Source: Anaerobutyricum hallii (GTDB lineage Bacteria; Bacillota; Clostridia; Lachnospirales; Lachnospiraceae). From it: a stretch of DNA of 64,000 bases. Below, piece after piece: positions 44,120 to 53,357 of this stretch (its first letter is position 1; each line of letters opens with the position of its first letter). The DNA is taken from assembly GCF_900209925.1 (NCBI RefSeq), contig NZ_LT907978.1:3443001-3507000 (forward strand), given 5' to 3'. The notes under the pieces were generated by a model. That model saw only the letters and a list, made by a program, of their open reading frames with translations. It did no database searches and was not told the DNA's origin. Position numbers and translations under genes: made by a program.

Positions 44120-44237
44120 ATCATCGCCCCTTTCGGAAATATCATAACATATATCGGAAACTTCAGCAATGTATTTCCGTTAAATTTCCGCTATTCTCCC
44201 TCTGCGTTTCTGAGTGAATGTCCGGTTCCTTGCATTC

Positions 44238-44292
44238 GTTATACCCATTATACCCACTTATTTTTAATACAGGCAGGTATAATGGGTATAAC
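44238..44292. repeat. 17-bp perfect inverted repeat
   Basis: GTTATACCCATTATACC and its exact complement around a 21-bp spacer, between the ATPase start and the second direct repeat. Could be a regulator site or a terminator. Confidence 0.6.
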
Positions 44293-44322
44293 AAAAAGAG
44301 CCTCCGAAGAGACTCATATTTA

Positions 44323-44346
44323 TTGGTCGCCATCTTGGCTACCATT
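44323..44346. repeat. 24-bp palindromic direct repeat, right copy
   Basis: TGGTCGCCATCTTGGCTACC; partner of the copy at 42174-42197. Confidence 0.7.
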
Positions 44347-44378
44347 TCGACGCAAATGAAAAGAGAGTGCTTTTCCCT

Positions 44379-45776
44379 TTATTTACTCTCCAGTGACTTG
44401 GCCAAAGTAGATAAAAGTGCTGCCATCTCCGGATTGGAAAGGACCTTCGCCAGGAGCTCCGCATCCACATTTGTCGGAAGTTCTACTGTCTTTCCGGCCA
44501 CATTGGCATGCATGCTCGGATCCAGATTCTTCTTCTCGTAAAAGGCCTGCTCAAAGAGTTCCGCATTTTTTCTGCGATCATCATCAATGATATGCGAATA
44601 CACATCGGTGACCATATTGATCTGGGAATGACCGGAATCTCCCTGTACCGCCTTGATGTCACCGCCATTCAACTTAAGTTTATAGGTAACACTGGTATGA
44701 CGAAGGCTATGGAATACTACCGGTGGAAGATCGTGTTCCTTAATCAGGTCATTTAAAGCCTTACGAATAGAAGAAGTTCCAATCGGGAGCCCAAAAGGTG
44801 TCGCCATCACCAGATTATAATCCATGTATTCATCTCCCAGAGTTTCCTTGATCTTATCCTGTCCCTTCTTCCATTCCACCAGCATCTCTGCCACAGATTT
44901 TGGAAGGAATACTTTACGGATACTGCTCTCTGTCTTTGGCAATTTCAACACACGAACGGTCTTGTTTTTCTTGCTCTCCTCCGGAAATACCAGAATCACA
45001 TCTTTTCCTCGAAGTTCCTGAATGGCTGCTTTGTCTACTCGCTGAACTTCCTTATCGACATAAATAAAAGCCCGGCTCTCCGCAATGGCTTCTTCCGATA
45101 TATCCACACAGTCCCAGGTAAGCCCAAGCATTTCTCCCATACGAAGAGAACAGGAAAATGCCAGATTAAGGGCCAGCTTCAGGCGATCATCCTCACAGAC
45201 TTCCAGTGCATGCATCAAAGTCTCTGCCGTCCAGATTTCACGTTTTGCGCTCTTATACTTTGGAACTGTTGCATAGATCACCGGATTCTTTGCCATCAGC
45301 TCCCATTTTACTGCCTGTTGAAAACAATTACGAAGAAGTTTGTGAATATCCCGGATCGTTGCCGGAGTTACATACTCTGACTGACGCTTGCCGGTTGCCG
45401 GATTGATCACCGCCGGAGTTCGGAGAAGTCTCTGGTAATATTTTTCAATAAATCTGGTATTGATATTCTCCAGCTTATCTCCGCCAATAATCGGGATGAT
45501 ATAGTTATTGATCATACTCACGTTAGAAGAATATGTGGACAGAGCCCAGGCCTCTTTCCCATACAAATTAACATACTCCTCCAGCAGCTCCTTCACTGTT
45601 TTACAATGAGGCACGATCATTTGTCCGATATCCGCACGATACTCGATTTCCTTCTTGCGCTTCTTGGCTTCTGACATGGTCTTATAGGTTTCCCATTTCT
45701 GTCTGCGCTTACCATTCTTATCCTTATAACTATATACGACACAAAATCTGCCTCTTCTCTCAACAATTGATGCCAT
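44379..45776 (-). CDS. Tyrosine-type site-specific integrase
   Basis: 465 aa from MASIVERRGRFCVVYSYKDK (ATG 45776 after GGAGGATCAGC). The N-terminal arm-binding and SAM-like domains are followed by the catalytic domain with R in SCSLRMGEMLGLTW, the HSLRHTSVTY box, the later His in GHSQINMVTDVYSHI and Tyr in DVYSH. It integrates and excises the element at the tRNA-Arg gene. It overlaps the four-HTH gene by 17 bp. Confidence 0.9.
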   Translation of the reverse strand: MASIVERRGRFCVVYSYKDKNGKRRQKWETYKTMSEAKKRKKEIEYRADIGQMIVPHCKTVKELLEEYVNLYGKEAWALSTYSSNVSMINNYIIPIIGGDKLENINTRFIEKYYQRLLRTPAVINPATGKRQSEYVTPATIRDIHKLLRNCFQQAVKWELMAKNPVIYATVPKYKSAKREIWTAETLMHALEVCEDDRLKLALNLAFSCSLRMGEMLGLTWDCVDISEEAIAESRAFIYVDKEVQRVDKAAIQELRGKDVILVFPEESKKNKTVRVLKLPKTESSIRKVFLPKSVAEMLVEWKKGQDKIKETLGDEYMDYNLVMATPFGLPIGTSSIRKALNDLIKEHDLPPVVFHSLRHTSVTYKLKLNGGDIKAVQGDSGHSQINMVTDVYSHIIDDDRRKNAELFEQAFYEKKNLDPSMHANVAGKTVELPTNVDAELLAKVLSNPEMAALLSTLAKSLESK

Positions 45777-46761
45777 GCTGATCCTCCTTTTTTCTGCTCT
45801 GCAGCCAATTTTCAAACGCCTGTCTCGGAATGCGAACCGTCTTGCTGCTTTGAACTGCTTCAATTTTTCCTTTTTTGATCCACTTATGTACGGTTGCCGG
45901 ATTTATGCCTGCCAGAAGCGCAGCTTCCTTTACCGTCAGATATGCATCATTTCCGATATTTTTGGTATGGCCATCACGATCCTGAACCGCTCTTCTATAT
46001 GTTTCAATACTGCGATTATCTTCTTTCTTCACCGTTTCCGGCACCTGCTCCGATACGATATGGTATCGATCCTGACTGGCATACCATTCATAAAAACTTT
46101 TCTTGGTCACTCGTCTTCGACCATCAAACTCAATGGTTTTCAGAATATCTGAGCTAGCAATAATGTTATAAACTACGCTTCTTGAAACACCCAACATTCT
46201 GGCCATTTCCGGCATCCGCATAGAACCTTCCACAATGTCACGAACCTTCTCCCGATCCCTGGCATTGCGGAACCGATTCTGATTCCTGTACCACGCATCA
46301 AATGCTTCTTTAGGATACCTTTTCCAATAATCCACCAGGATATATTCCACATCAGCTTTCTTCATCTCCTCGTAAACCTGACATTCAGAAATCTGCAGAA
46401 TCTCTGCAATATCCTTTGGCGAATAAGAACGCTGCTTCAGTTCCTGTCCAGGCTCCTCTCCGGTAACCTTGTGATATTTGATCTGATTGGCATACCATTT
46501 CTCGAAGCTTTCCAGCTCCACACGCATTTTCCCCAGGATCACTTCTGTCTTGAAAAAATTCTTGTGAACCAGCCAATATCGGTCCGTCTTCTTCAAACCC
46601 AAGAGCCGTCCCATCTCCGCTACCGACATGTATTTTTTCTCCGGAGAAGGCACCCTTTTGTATGTACTCTGGCTCTCAATCTCTTTCACCAGTTCGTGAA
46701 ACTCTTCTTCCTTTGTCAATGGATTGTAATACAATCGCGCCACCTCCCTTGGTACTAACAT
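45760..46761 (-). CDS. Protein with four tandem excisionase-like HTH modules
   Basis: 333 aa. Four similar units of about 70 aa occur at roughly 40-95, 110-160, 180-235 and 275-325, each with a helix-turn-helix and a WY or NW end (GRLLGLKK...FEKWYANQ; AEILQISE...FDAWYRNQ; ARMLGVSR...FYEWYASQ; ALLAGINP...FENWLQS). One HTH is usual in excisionases; four suggests binding to an array of sites. It lies directly before the integrase and probably helps excision or regulation. Confidence 0.8.
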   Translation of the reverse strand: MLVPREVARLYYNPLTKEEEFHELVKEIESQSTYKRVPSPEKKYMSVAEMGRLLGLKKTDRYWLVHKNFFKTEVILGKMRVELESFEKWYANQIKYHKVTGEEPGQELKQRSYSPKDIAEILQISECQVYEEMKKADVEYILVDYWKRYPKEAFDAWYRNQNRFRNARDREKVRDIVEGSMRMPEMARMLGVSRSVVYNIIASSDILKTIEFDGRRRVTKKSFYEWYASQDRYHIVSEQVPETVKKEDNRSIETYRRAVQDRDGHTKNIGNDAYLTVKEAALLAGINPATVHKWIKKGKIEAVQSSKTVRIPRQAFENWLQSRKKEDQHGINC

Positions 46762-46828
46762 AACTCATCTGCAGAAAAAGCGTTAGGATGTACATCTTTT
46801 GCCAATAATGTAATCCTAACCGCTCTTT

Positions 46829-46996
46829 CTACTGATTCTGATCCAGCCACTCATCGAAACTTTTCTTGGAAATGCGGTACTTGCCACCAACCATCACCCA
46901 ACTGAATTCTTTCTTCTTGAGCAGTTCATAGATACACTGTCTGCTTACACCTAAAATATCCTGCAACTCCGCTACGGAATAACATCTCTTGTCCAT
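46829..46996 (-). CDS. Excisionase-like HTH protein, 55 aa
   Basis: MDKRCYSVAELQDILGVSRQ, then IYELLKKKEFSWVMVGGKYR and FDEWLDQNQ: a complete HTH_17/excisionase fold. ATG at 46996. It precedes the four-HTH gene and the integrase and likely directs excision. Confidence 0.8.
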   Translation of the reverse strand: MDKRCYSVAELQDILGVSRQCIYELLKKKEFSWVMVGGKYRISKKSFDEWLDQNQ

Positions 46997-47106
46997 ATCC
47001 GAATTCTCACTTTCTGTATTTCTTAAGGATTAACCTTTTCAGTTACTAAATACAAAAAACGCAGAAAAAGTTTAGACAGTGAAGCAAAAAATTTATGAAA
47101 TGTTAT

Positions 47107-47661
47107 TTATCCTTCCAGATACATGGTACGCATCTTTCTGAGGATAGTACCAAGTCTCTGACTGAGAGCTCCTTTTGTGACGCCAAGAATCTCTGCCACT
47201 TCCTTCTGTTTCATGCCATCAAAATAGATAGACTTGATGATAAACTGTTCCTGAAGCGTAAGCTTACTGATCTTTTCATGGAGAATTCTGCTCTCCTCTT
47301 TCAAAATCATCAGTTCTTCAAGGCTGAGCTGTGTGTCATCTGCCATATCGGCAATAGAAAGTCCATCGCTGTTAGCACTGAAGGCACAATCGAGGATCTC
47401 ACATCTCTTGGTCTTTCGCTTCCACTTCTTATCCTTCTTTTTTGCAGCATTTTCTTTCTCATTATCAATCTTCAGATCCTGAAGCTCTTCCATCTGAAGA
47501 TCCTCTTCCCTGTCATCCGGTGCCCACTTACGGCTGCGATAAATCTCATTTCTATAATCGGCGAACATAGCCATCGCCACTTCCTTGGAGATCTCATAGA
47601 ATACTCCATCAATCTTTGCATAATATTTTCCTTCGAATTTATATGGATGCTGTACGTACAT
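47107..47661 (-). CDS. Sigma-70-like factor of the element
   Basis: 184 aa. The C-terminal 60 residues are a region-4 HTH (LTLQEQFIIKSIYFDGMKQK, EVAEILGVTKGALSQRLGTI); the N-terminal part is charged and lacks region 2. Such proteins control transfer or excision genes in Firmicutes elements. It starts after a GGAGGAAAAG sequence. Confidence 0.78.
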   Translation of the reverse strand: MYVQHPYKFEGKYYAKIDGVFYEISKEVAMAMFADYRNEIYRSRKWAPDDREEDLQMEELQDLKIDNEKENAAKKKDKKWKRKTKRCEILDCAFSANSDGLSIADMADDTQLSLEELMILKEESRILHEKISKLTLQEQFIIKSIYFDGMKQKEVAEILGVTKGALSQRLGTILRKMRTMYLEG

Positions 47662-48113
47662 CTTCTTTTCCTCCTGAATTTGAAATCTTGTTCTCGTGTT
47701 TCAAATCCAGGAGCGGAGGTGCACGTGGTTTACTGATGCGTCTGATCATGCTTGATTCCCTTTCCAATCACGCGGTCATAAGCAGACCCGTGGCATTGGC
47801 TGGAAATCAAAGATTTTCAGGCATCAAAAAAAGCCCCATCAGGTTTAATCCCTAATGGAGCTCCTTGTACAAGCACACACCGTCTGTGTCTATTTGGCTC
47901 GTAGTTTCTCATATTTAATTGTCCTGCTGATCTTCTGCTTCCAGCATAATCATTGTATCAGTCAGAAGTATCAGAGGTATCTCATATGCAGGCACAAAAG
48001 TATCATCGAAGATAGAAAAAGTATCAAGTTAGTGAGACTCGAAAATGAACAAAAAAAGAACAGCCGCACTATTACAAGCTGTCCTCAAAAATAAAATTGA
48101 ACGTCTGTTTAAA
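47662..48113 (-). terminator. Intergenic region with terminator at 47826-47861
   Basis: On the minus strand a CCATTAGG...CCTGATGG hairpin is followed by GGCTTTTTTT, a good terminator for the XRE/phosphoesterase transcript. No gene is seen elsewhere in this gap. Confidence 0.7.
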
Positions 48114-48476
48114 TTACATTGCCTCTATTATAAAACAGTTTTGCTCTCTACCCTTTCTCTCACAAGCGACCGTCACACACATCTGCAGATGTTTTGCATA
48201 TGCCTTAAGTCTATAATACATGGATCCTTGCTCTGGTTGATATTCCCGATTCCCGCAGATAATCTGATCCATGGGAACTTTGAATAATTCACTCAGGGCA
48301 TACACATTATCTATACTCGGAAGACTCCTCCCGTTCAACCAGTGATAAACGGCCTGCTGTGTGGCAAGGCCCATATATTTCTGAACATCCGTAACCGTCA
48401 GCCCCAGAGAATTCATGAGACGGCGGATCTGCTTTCCGGTTTTCACTTTATCAATTGTCGGAAACTGCTTCTCCAT
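48114..48476 (-). CDS. XRE-family regulator
   Basis: 120 aa with a Cro/C1 HTH (IRRLMNSLGLTVTDVQKYMG, QQAVYHWLNGRSLPSIDNVY, ALSELFKVPMDQII). It overlaps the phosphoesterase gene by 26 bp. Probably an element regulator. Confidence 0.82.
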   Translation of the reverse strand: MEKQFPTIDKVKTGKQIRRLMNSLGLTVTDVQKYMGLATQQAVYHWLNGRSLPSIDNVYALSELFKVPMDQIICGNREYQPEQGSMYYRLKAYAKHLQMCVTVACERKGREQNCFIIEAM

Positions 48477-49038
48477 GCCATTTCTCCTTTTTCTCTGTTG
48501 CTCGGTCTATAGTAATTCGATGAATGCTTGTGATATCAGAAAGAATTCCCCCTTTAATCAGCTTGCCAAGACTGACCGGAGTGTAACCACAGACATTGGC
48601 AGCCAGGTTCAGATGCTTGCATCCTTCTTTATAGGACTCAATGTTGCTGTGATCGTGACCATGAATGTTCAGGCACCAAGGCAATCCATATACCGGTTCA
48701 TGAGAAAGAAGAATTTTTTCTGCAATCAATAATGGACCATCGTAAATCTCATCAAACAATCCTTTGTAATCCTTCTTCTTGTCATGATTTCCAAGAAGTA
48801 AAATCTTCTTTCTTGCCTTGATTTGCTTTACAAAGGAAGCATCACCGACATCGCCAAGACAGACAAAGGTATCATTCTTCATGACCAACGCATTGATTCT
48901 GGCCACTTGTTCCTCTGGCTCAATCCAGCCAGGATCCATCAATTTGCAATCGGAATCCCCAAAATGAGGATCTGATAAAATATATACGGAACCAGTTTCC
49001 GACCAATGGCGGAAAGGTTCATATAAAGTCAAAATCAC
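48451..49038 (-). CDS. Calcineurin-like metallophosphoesterase
   Basis: About 195 aa from a GTG at 49038 (after AGGAG). It has all metal-ligand motifs: SDPHFGD, CLGDVGD, LLGNHDKK, LLSHEPVY and IHGHDH. It is likely a phosphodiesterase or phosphatase; the substrate is unknown. It is translated together with the XRE gene. Confidence 0.83.
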   Translation of the reverse strand: MILTLYEPFRHWSETGSVYILSDPHFGDSDCKLMDPGWIEPEEQVARINALVMKNDTFVCLGDVGDASFVKQIKARKKILLLGNHDKKKDYKGLFDEIYDGPLLIAEKILLSHEPVYGLPWCLNIHGHDHSNIESYKEGCKHLNLAANVCGYTPVSLGKLIKGGILSDITSIHRITIDRATEKKEKWHGEAVSDN

Positions 49039-49082
49039 ATAATCATCTCCTATCAAAGAACTGCAGAAAATAGAATACAGAA

Positions 49083-49340
49083 TTAAACATAACCTTTTTC
49101 TATCCACTGCTCGAATATGTCTCTGTCTTCAAGTCTACATTCTTTATAATAATCCGGTTCATTGTCCCGAAGCCAGACTCTTTTCTTTTCAATTTCAGCC
49201 CTGACCTCTGAAGTATCAAAGCCAGAATACTTTTCTGCCGCAAGAACGATATTGACGATATCATTACCACAGACACAGACATCATAATCTTCAATATCCT
49301 TACCCCCCCCAGCCTGTCCGAAAACCTTATTTTTAGGCAT
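49083..49340 (-). CDS. Remnant ORF whose start is provided by an IS end
   Basis: 85 aa. The first ten or so codons (MPKNKVFGQ) are read from the terminal repeat of the IS1182 element at 49311-51291, behind an AAAGGGG sequence in the IS; the rest (DYDVCVCGNDIVNIVL...IFEQWIEKGYV) is the body of an unrecognised element gene. The original N-terminus was lost at insertion. It may be expressed from the IS, but this is not certain. Confidence 0.55.
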   Translation of the reverse strand: MPKNKVFGQAGGGKDIEDYDVCVCGNDIVNIVLAAEKYSGFDTSEVRAEIEKKRVWLRDNEPDYYKECRLEDRDIFEQWIEKGYV

Positions 49341-51291
49341 AAATTTAGCCCCTTTCCTTCATCTGTGACATTGAAAACTGAATAAAATACACAGGATGAA
49401 GAAAGAGGCTTATGCCTGTTCCATCAATTCCATCATTTTTTGAAATCCAAGGAGATTCTTCGCCCGTTCCAGGTTATAACCCAGACAAAAGAGCGCAAAC
49501 TCTCCAGCCACTTTCCGTATTCCCCTTAAAAGAAAATAAGTGGCTCCCATTGCTCGTTTTATTGTTCCAAACGGATGCTCCGACAGGCACATCCTCCGGC
49601 TCATCTTTTCTTTATCCGGTTTCAGGAAAAACTTCACAACCTTTCTTTTTTCATAATGCCATTTTTCACCCGTTTTCGTTTCCTCCGGCTTCTTTCCTTC
49701 GGCTTCCAGCCAGCCCTTACATGGTTTTACCAGCTGATCTTTGGTAAAGTCGATCTCTTTCCATTCGCCTTTTCCCTTGTAACACTTATTGCGGTTCGGG
49801 CAATGTTTACACGCATTTTTATTGGCATAGCGGATATTCCCGTTTTTCTTTATGCTCTTCTGTCTCAGGATTTCCCCAGCCGGACAGTATACCAGGTTTC
49901 TCTCAGGATCTCTGACAAAATAACCTTCTTTTGCTTTTTCCTGCATTTCCTCAGGACTTCCATAAACACTGCTGTTTTCCCGTTTTTCATCCACCACTTT
50001 ACGACGGACTGTTTCTACCTTCATATCCTGTATCACTTCTGCATAAACTTCCGGTATCTTACCTGCATGCAGTGCTTTCTTCAGTTCTTCTGGCTCTGTG
50101 CTGGCAGTATCCGTTTCTGCCTCTTCATAAGGGATTTCTATGTCATAACCGTCTTTTCCATCATCTGTTATGACATGTGGGATAATACCGTTCTCCAGAC
50201 ACTCCACCATATCTTCCACAGCTTCATAACCTTTATCTGCTACTACTTCTATGATCTTTTCCGGTTCAGAGCTCTTTATCCCCTGCATCGTACTTTCCAG
50301 CAATCCATGGTCGGTTACCTGATTGGTCATCTGAAAATCTCGGATCAGATGTGTTTCAGAATCTACCGCCGTCTGTGGGTTATATGCTACTGTAAACCCA
50401 TTTTTATTTTTCATGAGTTTTGCATCCGCATCTGTGATCGAAAGCTGGGATACCCCGGTTTCTTCCATCAGCTTCTGATAACCTTCGTATCTGGCAAGTC
50501 TCTCCTGTGCTTCTTTTAACTTGGCTTCAAGACTTTCTCTTGTCAGTTCTCCTGAAATCACGTCTGTTTCTTCCTGCTTGTCCATTTCATTCAGGATCCT
50601 TAGATACTCATCTGTATGGCCATTCAGCCATTTGATCCTGTCATCCAGTTTGTTTTTGGTGAAGTTGTTATCTTTTGCGTTATCCGCCTGGATCTTTGTT
50701 CCATCCACGGAAGAAAATCCCCATTCCACTGCACCGGAGATCCGGCGGTTGAATTCATAAAAAATCTCTTTCAGGCTGTCTATGTTGTTTTTCCTGAAAT
50801 CTGCAATGGTGCGAAAATCCGGTTCTACACCTCCGATCATCCATTTCACTTCAAGATTTACTTTACAGCTTTCAGCCAGTTTCCGTGAAGAACGGATACC
50901 TTTCCTGCTTCCGTAAATATATATCTTATAAAGGCTCTTAGGATCGTAAGATGGACGGCCTTCTGCTGCCACAGGTTTTACACCGTATTTCCCTATATCA
51001 AGATGGTTCACAAACGCATCAATTATCCTTGCAATACTTTCTTTATCTACAAATGCGTCCCATGAACAGCACATCAGCTGGTCACGGTCAAAACCTGAAA
51101 CATATGGCATCTCAATTCACCTCAGAACAATTTTTCTCTGGTTTCATTATACTATATCTGAAACATAGATGCACGATTTCTGTGTACTTTATTCAGTTTT
51201 CAATGTGCAATTTTAATTTATATTGAACGCTCACAAGAGCATATCAATCTTTTTCTCATCAGATTAGATTATCCGAGTTTTCGGACAGTCT
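49311..51291 (-). mobile_element. IS1182-family insertion sequence (copy 2, complete)
   Basis: About 1.98 kb. Terminal inverted repeats have core CTGTCCGAAAAC (49315-49326 and, as complement, 51278-51289). A second, inner inverted repeat (ATTGAAAACTGAATAAA) lies near 49370 and 51200. Both flanks show C runs, so the target duplication cannot be read with certainty. It is nearly identical to copy 1 at the left edge of the window. Confidence 0.88.
49410..51110 (-). CDS. IS1182-family transposase
   Basis: 566 aa, complete. N-terminal InsH domain (RPSYDPKSLYKIYIYGSRKG, PDFRTIADFRKNN), catalytic core (SVDGTKIQADNAK, AVDSETHLIRDFQMTN, VADKGYEAVEDM) and C-terminal Cys-rich part (CKHCPNRNKC) with RMCLSEHPFGTIKRAMG. 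ATG at 51110. Likely active, given two near-identical copies. Confidence 0.92.
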   Translation of the reverse strand: MPYVSGFDRDQLMCCSWDAFVDKESIARIIDAFVNHLDIGKYGVKPVAAEGRPSYDPKSLYKIYIYGSRKGIRSSRKLAESCKVNLEVKWMIGGVEPDFRTIADFRKNNIDSLKEIFYEFNRRISGAVEWGFSSVDGTKIQADNAKDNNFTKNKLDDRIKWLNGHTDEYLRILNEMDKQEETDVISGELTRESLEAKLKEAQERLARYEGYQKLMEETGVSQLSITDADAKLMKNKNGFTVAYNPQTAVDSETHLIRDFQMTNQVTDHGLLESTMQGIKSSEPEKIIEVVADKGYEAVEDMVECLENGIIPHVITDDGKDGYDIEIPYEEAETDTASTEPEELKKALHAGKIPEVYAEVIQDMKVETVRRKVVDEKRENSSVYGSPEEMQEKAKEGYFVRDPERNLVYCPAGEILRQKSIKKNGNIRYANKNACKHCPNRNKCYKGKGEWKEIDFTKDQLVKPCKGWLEAEGKKPEETKTGEKWHYEKRKVVKFFLKPDKEKMSRRMCLSEHPFGTIKRAMGATYFLLRGIRKVAGEFALFCLGYNLERAKNLLGFQKMMELMEQA

Positions 51292-51324
51292 CCCCTGTGT
51301 TTTTCTTAGCTCTATATTTTTGTT

Positions 51325-52446
51325 TTAATTTCTGTTGTCTTCTATCTCCAATGCCACAGCATCTGCATTCATCTTCTTCCAGGCAATTACTTTGTCCTGC
51401 TTAATGGAATACACCGTTGCGCCGTAGCAAACTGAAAATTGTTTCAGCTTTTGATTATAGATTCCGGTCTGCCAGGAAAACTGCTCATTCTTATCTTTCC
51501 ATACATAAATGCAGATTGTCTGATTCTTGGGATATCCCTGGTCTGATACTAACTGGAAGTCATTTAACTCGAAGAAGGATCTCTTCTTAAATAATCCAGA
51601 AACGAAAGACTTCACCTTCTGCCACAATGTTTGTTCTGCAGTTTTGTCACCAAGCATTTCCTCCAATGAGACTGCGGTCATTTCCATTTTCTCTGCCTGA
51701 TGCTGTTTTGCTTTTTTCCTCTCAATCGGATTTACTTTTCCGTTGTGCAGTGCATATTCTTCCGGCTTGTACTCATAATTTTTGATGATACTTAATGCAT
51801 AGCCGATATTCGTATCTGAACATGCAGGACTTTGAACATGGAAGCCCTGTGTGAATTCCCTTACTCCTTTTTTCCTTACAGCATAATTGTTGTGATAGAG
51901 TTGAACATGCCCCTTCTTTGGAAGATATTTAATTCTCCAGGTATCTTCCTTGTACCATACGGTCATCGCATCCATGGAGATCCTGGTCTTCATGCCATTC
52001 TCTACGTAGATGTTCCTGATCTGATCAATCGACAATTGAGTTTTGTCGAAAAAGGCACGGTACTTCTCAATCTCTTTTGGATCTTTTGCTCCTGCCGAAA
52101 CATAAGCCTGGACCATACAATCAGAACATGGCTTTAAATCAGTTACATACTCCTCAGACCAAAGTAAATCCTCATCCGGAATATATTTAGCACAGGAACA
52201 ATGTTTATCATGAATAATATTTTCCTTCCTTGAATAAAGATATTTGATTTTCTGATTGCTCATGATACGATGGCGATCTTCAGATTCCTCATTCGCAGAA
52301 ACAGTCACAACCGGTGATGGGATTGCAAGTGCCAATGCCCCATCAACCATTGCAGTATTTTCACTTTCTCCTCTTAATTCGCTGAGCAAATCTGCAAAGT
52401 CTGAATGCTCATATCCTTTTGTATATGAAATACTCTTCCTGCTCAT
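51325..52446 (-). CDS. Hypothetical mobile-element protein with Cys motif
   Basis: 373 aa. Residues about 70-115 carry HDKHCSCAKYIPD and LKPCSDCMVQAYV, a possible zinc site; a C-terminal region (SVCYGATVYSIKQD) looks like a small beta domain. No known family was recognised. It is in the block with SSB and HIRAN, close to the IS insertion. Confidence 0.6.
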   Translation of the reverse strand: MSRKSISYTKGYEHSDFADLLSELRGESENTAMVDGALALAIPSPVVTVSANEESEDRHRIMSNQKIKYLYSRKENIIHDKHCSCAKYIPDEDLLWSEEYVTDLKPCSDCMVQAYVSAGAKDPKEIEKYRAFFDKTQLSIDQIRNIYVENGMKTRISMDAMTVWYKEDTWRIKYLPKKGHVQLYHNNYAVRKKGVREFTQGFHVQSPACSDTNIGYALSIIKNYEYKPEEYALHNGKVNPIERKKAKQHQAEKMEMTAVSLEEMLGDKTAEQTLWQKVKSFVSGLFKKRSFFELNDFQLVSDQGYPKNQTICIYVWKDKNEQFSWQTGIYNQKLKQFSVCYGATVYSIKQDKVIAWKKMNADAVALEIEDNRN

Positions 52447-52474
52447 ACATCACCTTCTTCCCGCCATTTTCTAT

Positions 52475-52906
52475 TTATGAAAACGGCAACTCATCATCAA
52501 TTCCATCTGGAATATTCATAAATCCCTCAGCATCTGCCGCCGCTGATAGTCTGCTGTAATTCCCCTGACCACCATTACTTGCAGCTGCTTTGTTTTCTGC
52601 AAACTCCTGCTCCTCTACAACGATATCCGTTGTATAAACTTTCTGGCCATCACGATTCGTGTAACTGCCTGTCTGAATTCTTCCCGTCAATACAATCTTT
52701 GTTCCCTGACGCAAATACTTCTCTGCAAATTCTGCACTGCGCCCAAATGTAACACAGCTGATAAAATCTGCACTCTGCTCACCGTCTCTTTTGAATCTGC
52801 GATCAACTGCGATAGTATATCTTGCAACTGCAGTAGAATTCTCTCCGGTTCCATACCTTACTTCCGGATCTCTGGTCAATCGTCCCATCAGGATGACTTT
52901 ATTCAT
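52475..52906 (-). CDS. ssb: Single-stranded DNA-binding protein
   Basis: 143 aa from MNKVILMGRLTRDPEVRYG (ATG 52906). OB-fold with FISCVTFGRSAEFAEKYLRQ and TDIVVEEQEFAENK, and an acidic tail ending DDELPFS, the partner-binding tip. It protects single-stranded DNA during transfer and replication of the element. It overlaps the HIRAN gene by 8 bp. Confidence 0.93.
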   Translation of the reverse strand: MNKVILMGRLTRDPEVRYGTGENSTAVARYTIAVDRRFKRDGEQSADFISCVTFGRSAEFAEKYLRQGTKIVLTGRIQTGSYTNRDGQKVYTTDIVVEEQEFAENKAAASNGGQGNYSRLSAAADAEGFMNIPDGIDDELPFS

Positions 52907-53243
52907 CGACTGCTTCCTCCGTCTTCTTATGTTTGTTATCAATCAGACTCTTCTTACTGAGGCTGCAGATCGTTCCATGTGGTGTTACCAGGACAACCTT
53001 GGCCTTTGCAGTATCGCCGATCTTGTCATAGATGCGTCCGGCACTCATGCTCTCACCGATGACGGTGTGTGCGCTATTTGCCACATGTCCGATTTCGCCA
53101 AGTCCTTCCTTCTTTACAACGATGGCCTCTTTATCGAACTTGTTATCCGGTTCCTTCTTAAGTTTCAGTTTCATTCCCGGCTTCAGGAATTCATTGCCGT
53201 GATAGTACTTGGTTCCTGTCAGCGTGAAATAAATCTTACTCAT
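52899..53243 (-). CDS. HIRAN-domain protein
   Basis: 114 aa, starting MSKIYFTLTGTKYYHGNEFL with KKEPDNKFDKEAIVVKKEGL and IGHVANSAHTVIGES, plus a C-terminal extension missing in the other element's copy. HIRAN domains recognise DNA 3' ends; alongside SSB it may act on transferred DNA. Confidence 0.82.
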   Translation of the reverse strand: MSKIYFTLTGTKYYHGNEFLKPGMKLKLKKEPDNKFDKEAIVVKKEGLGEIGHVANSAHTVIGESMSAGRIYDKIGDTAKAKVVLVTPHGTICSLSKKSLIDNKHKKTEEAVDE

Positions 53244-53255
53244 TGCACTTCCTCC

Positions 53256-53357
53256 TTAGTCTTCCATGAATTCAAAATATTCTTTATCGCTGGCAAATAA
53301 AATGTACTTGCCATCTACGTATCCCATGTATCCGTTGCTTGTGTGGTAACCTTTCAT
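53256..53357 (-). CDS. Conserved 33-aa microprotein (copy in right element)
   Basis: ATG 53357 after GGAGGACTGGCAAG; MKGYHTSNGYMGYVDGKYIL followed by FASDKEYFEFMED. Homologous along its whole length to 38400-38501, and like that one it is directly upstream of HIRAN-region genes. Confidence 0.75.
   Translation of the reverse strand: MKGYHTSNGYMGYVDGKYILFASDKEYFEFMED

Noticed and set aside
49575-50519. 314-codon plus-strand frame inside the IS1182 transposase
   Set aside because: Antisense shadow of the transposase on the minus strand; Phe/Cys/His-rich composition, no domain.
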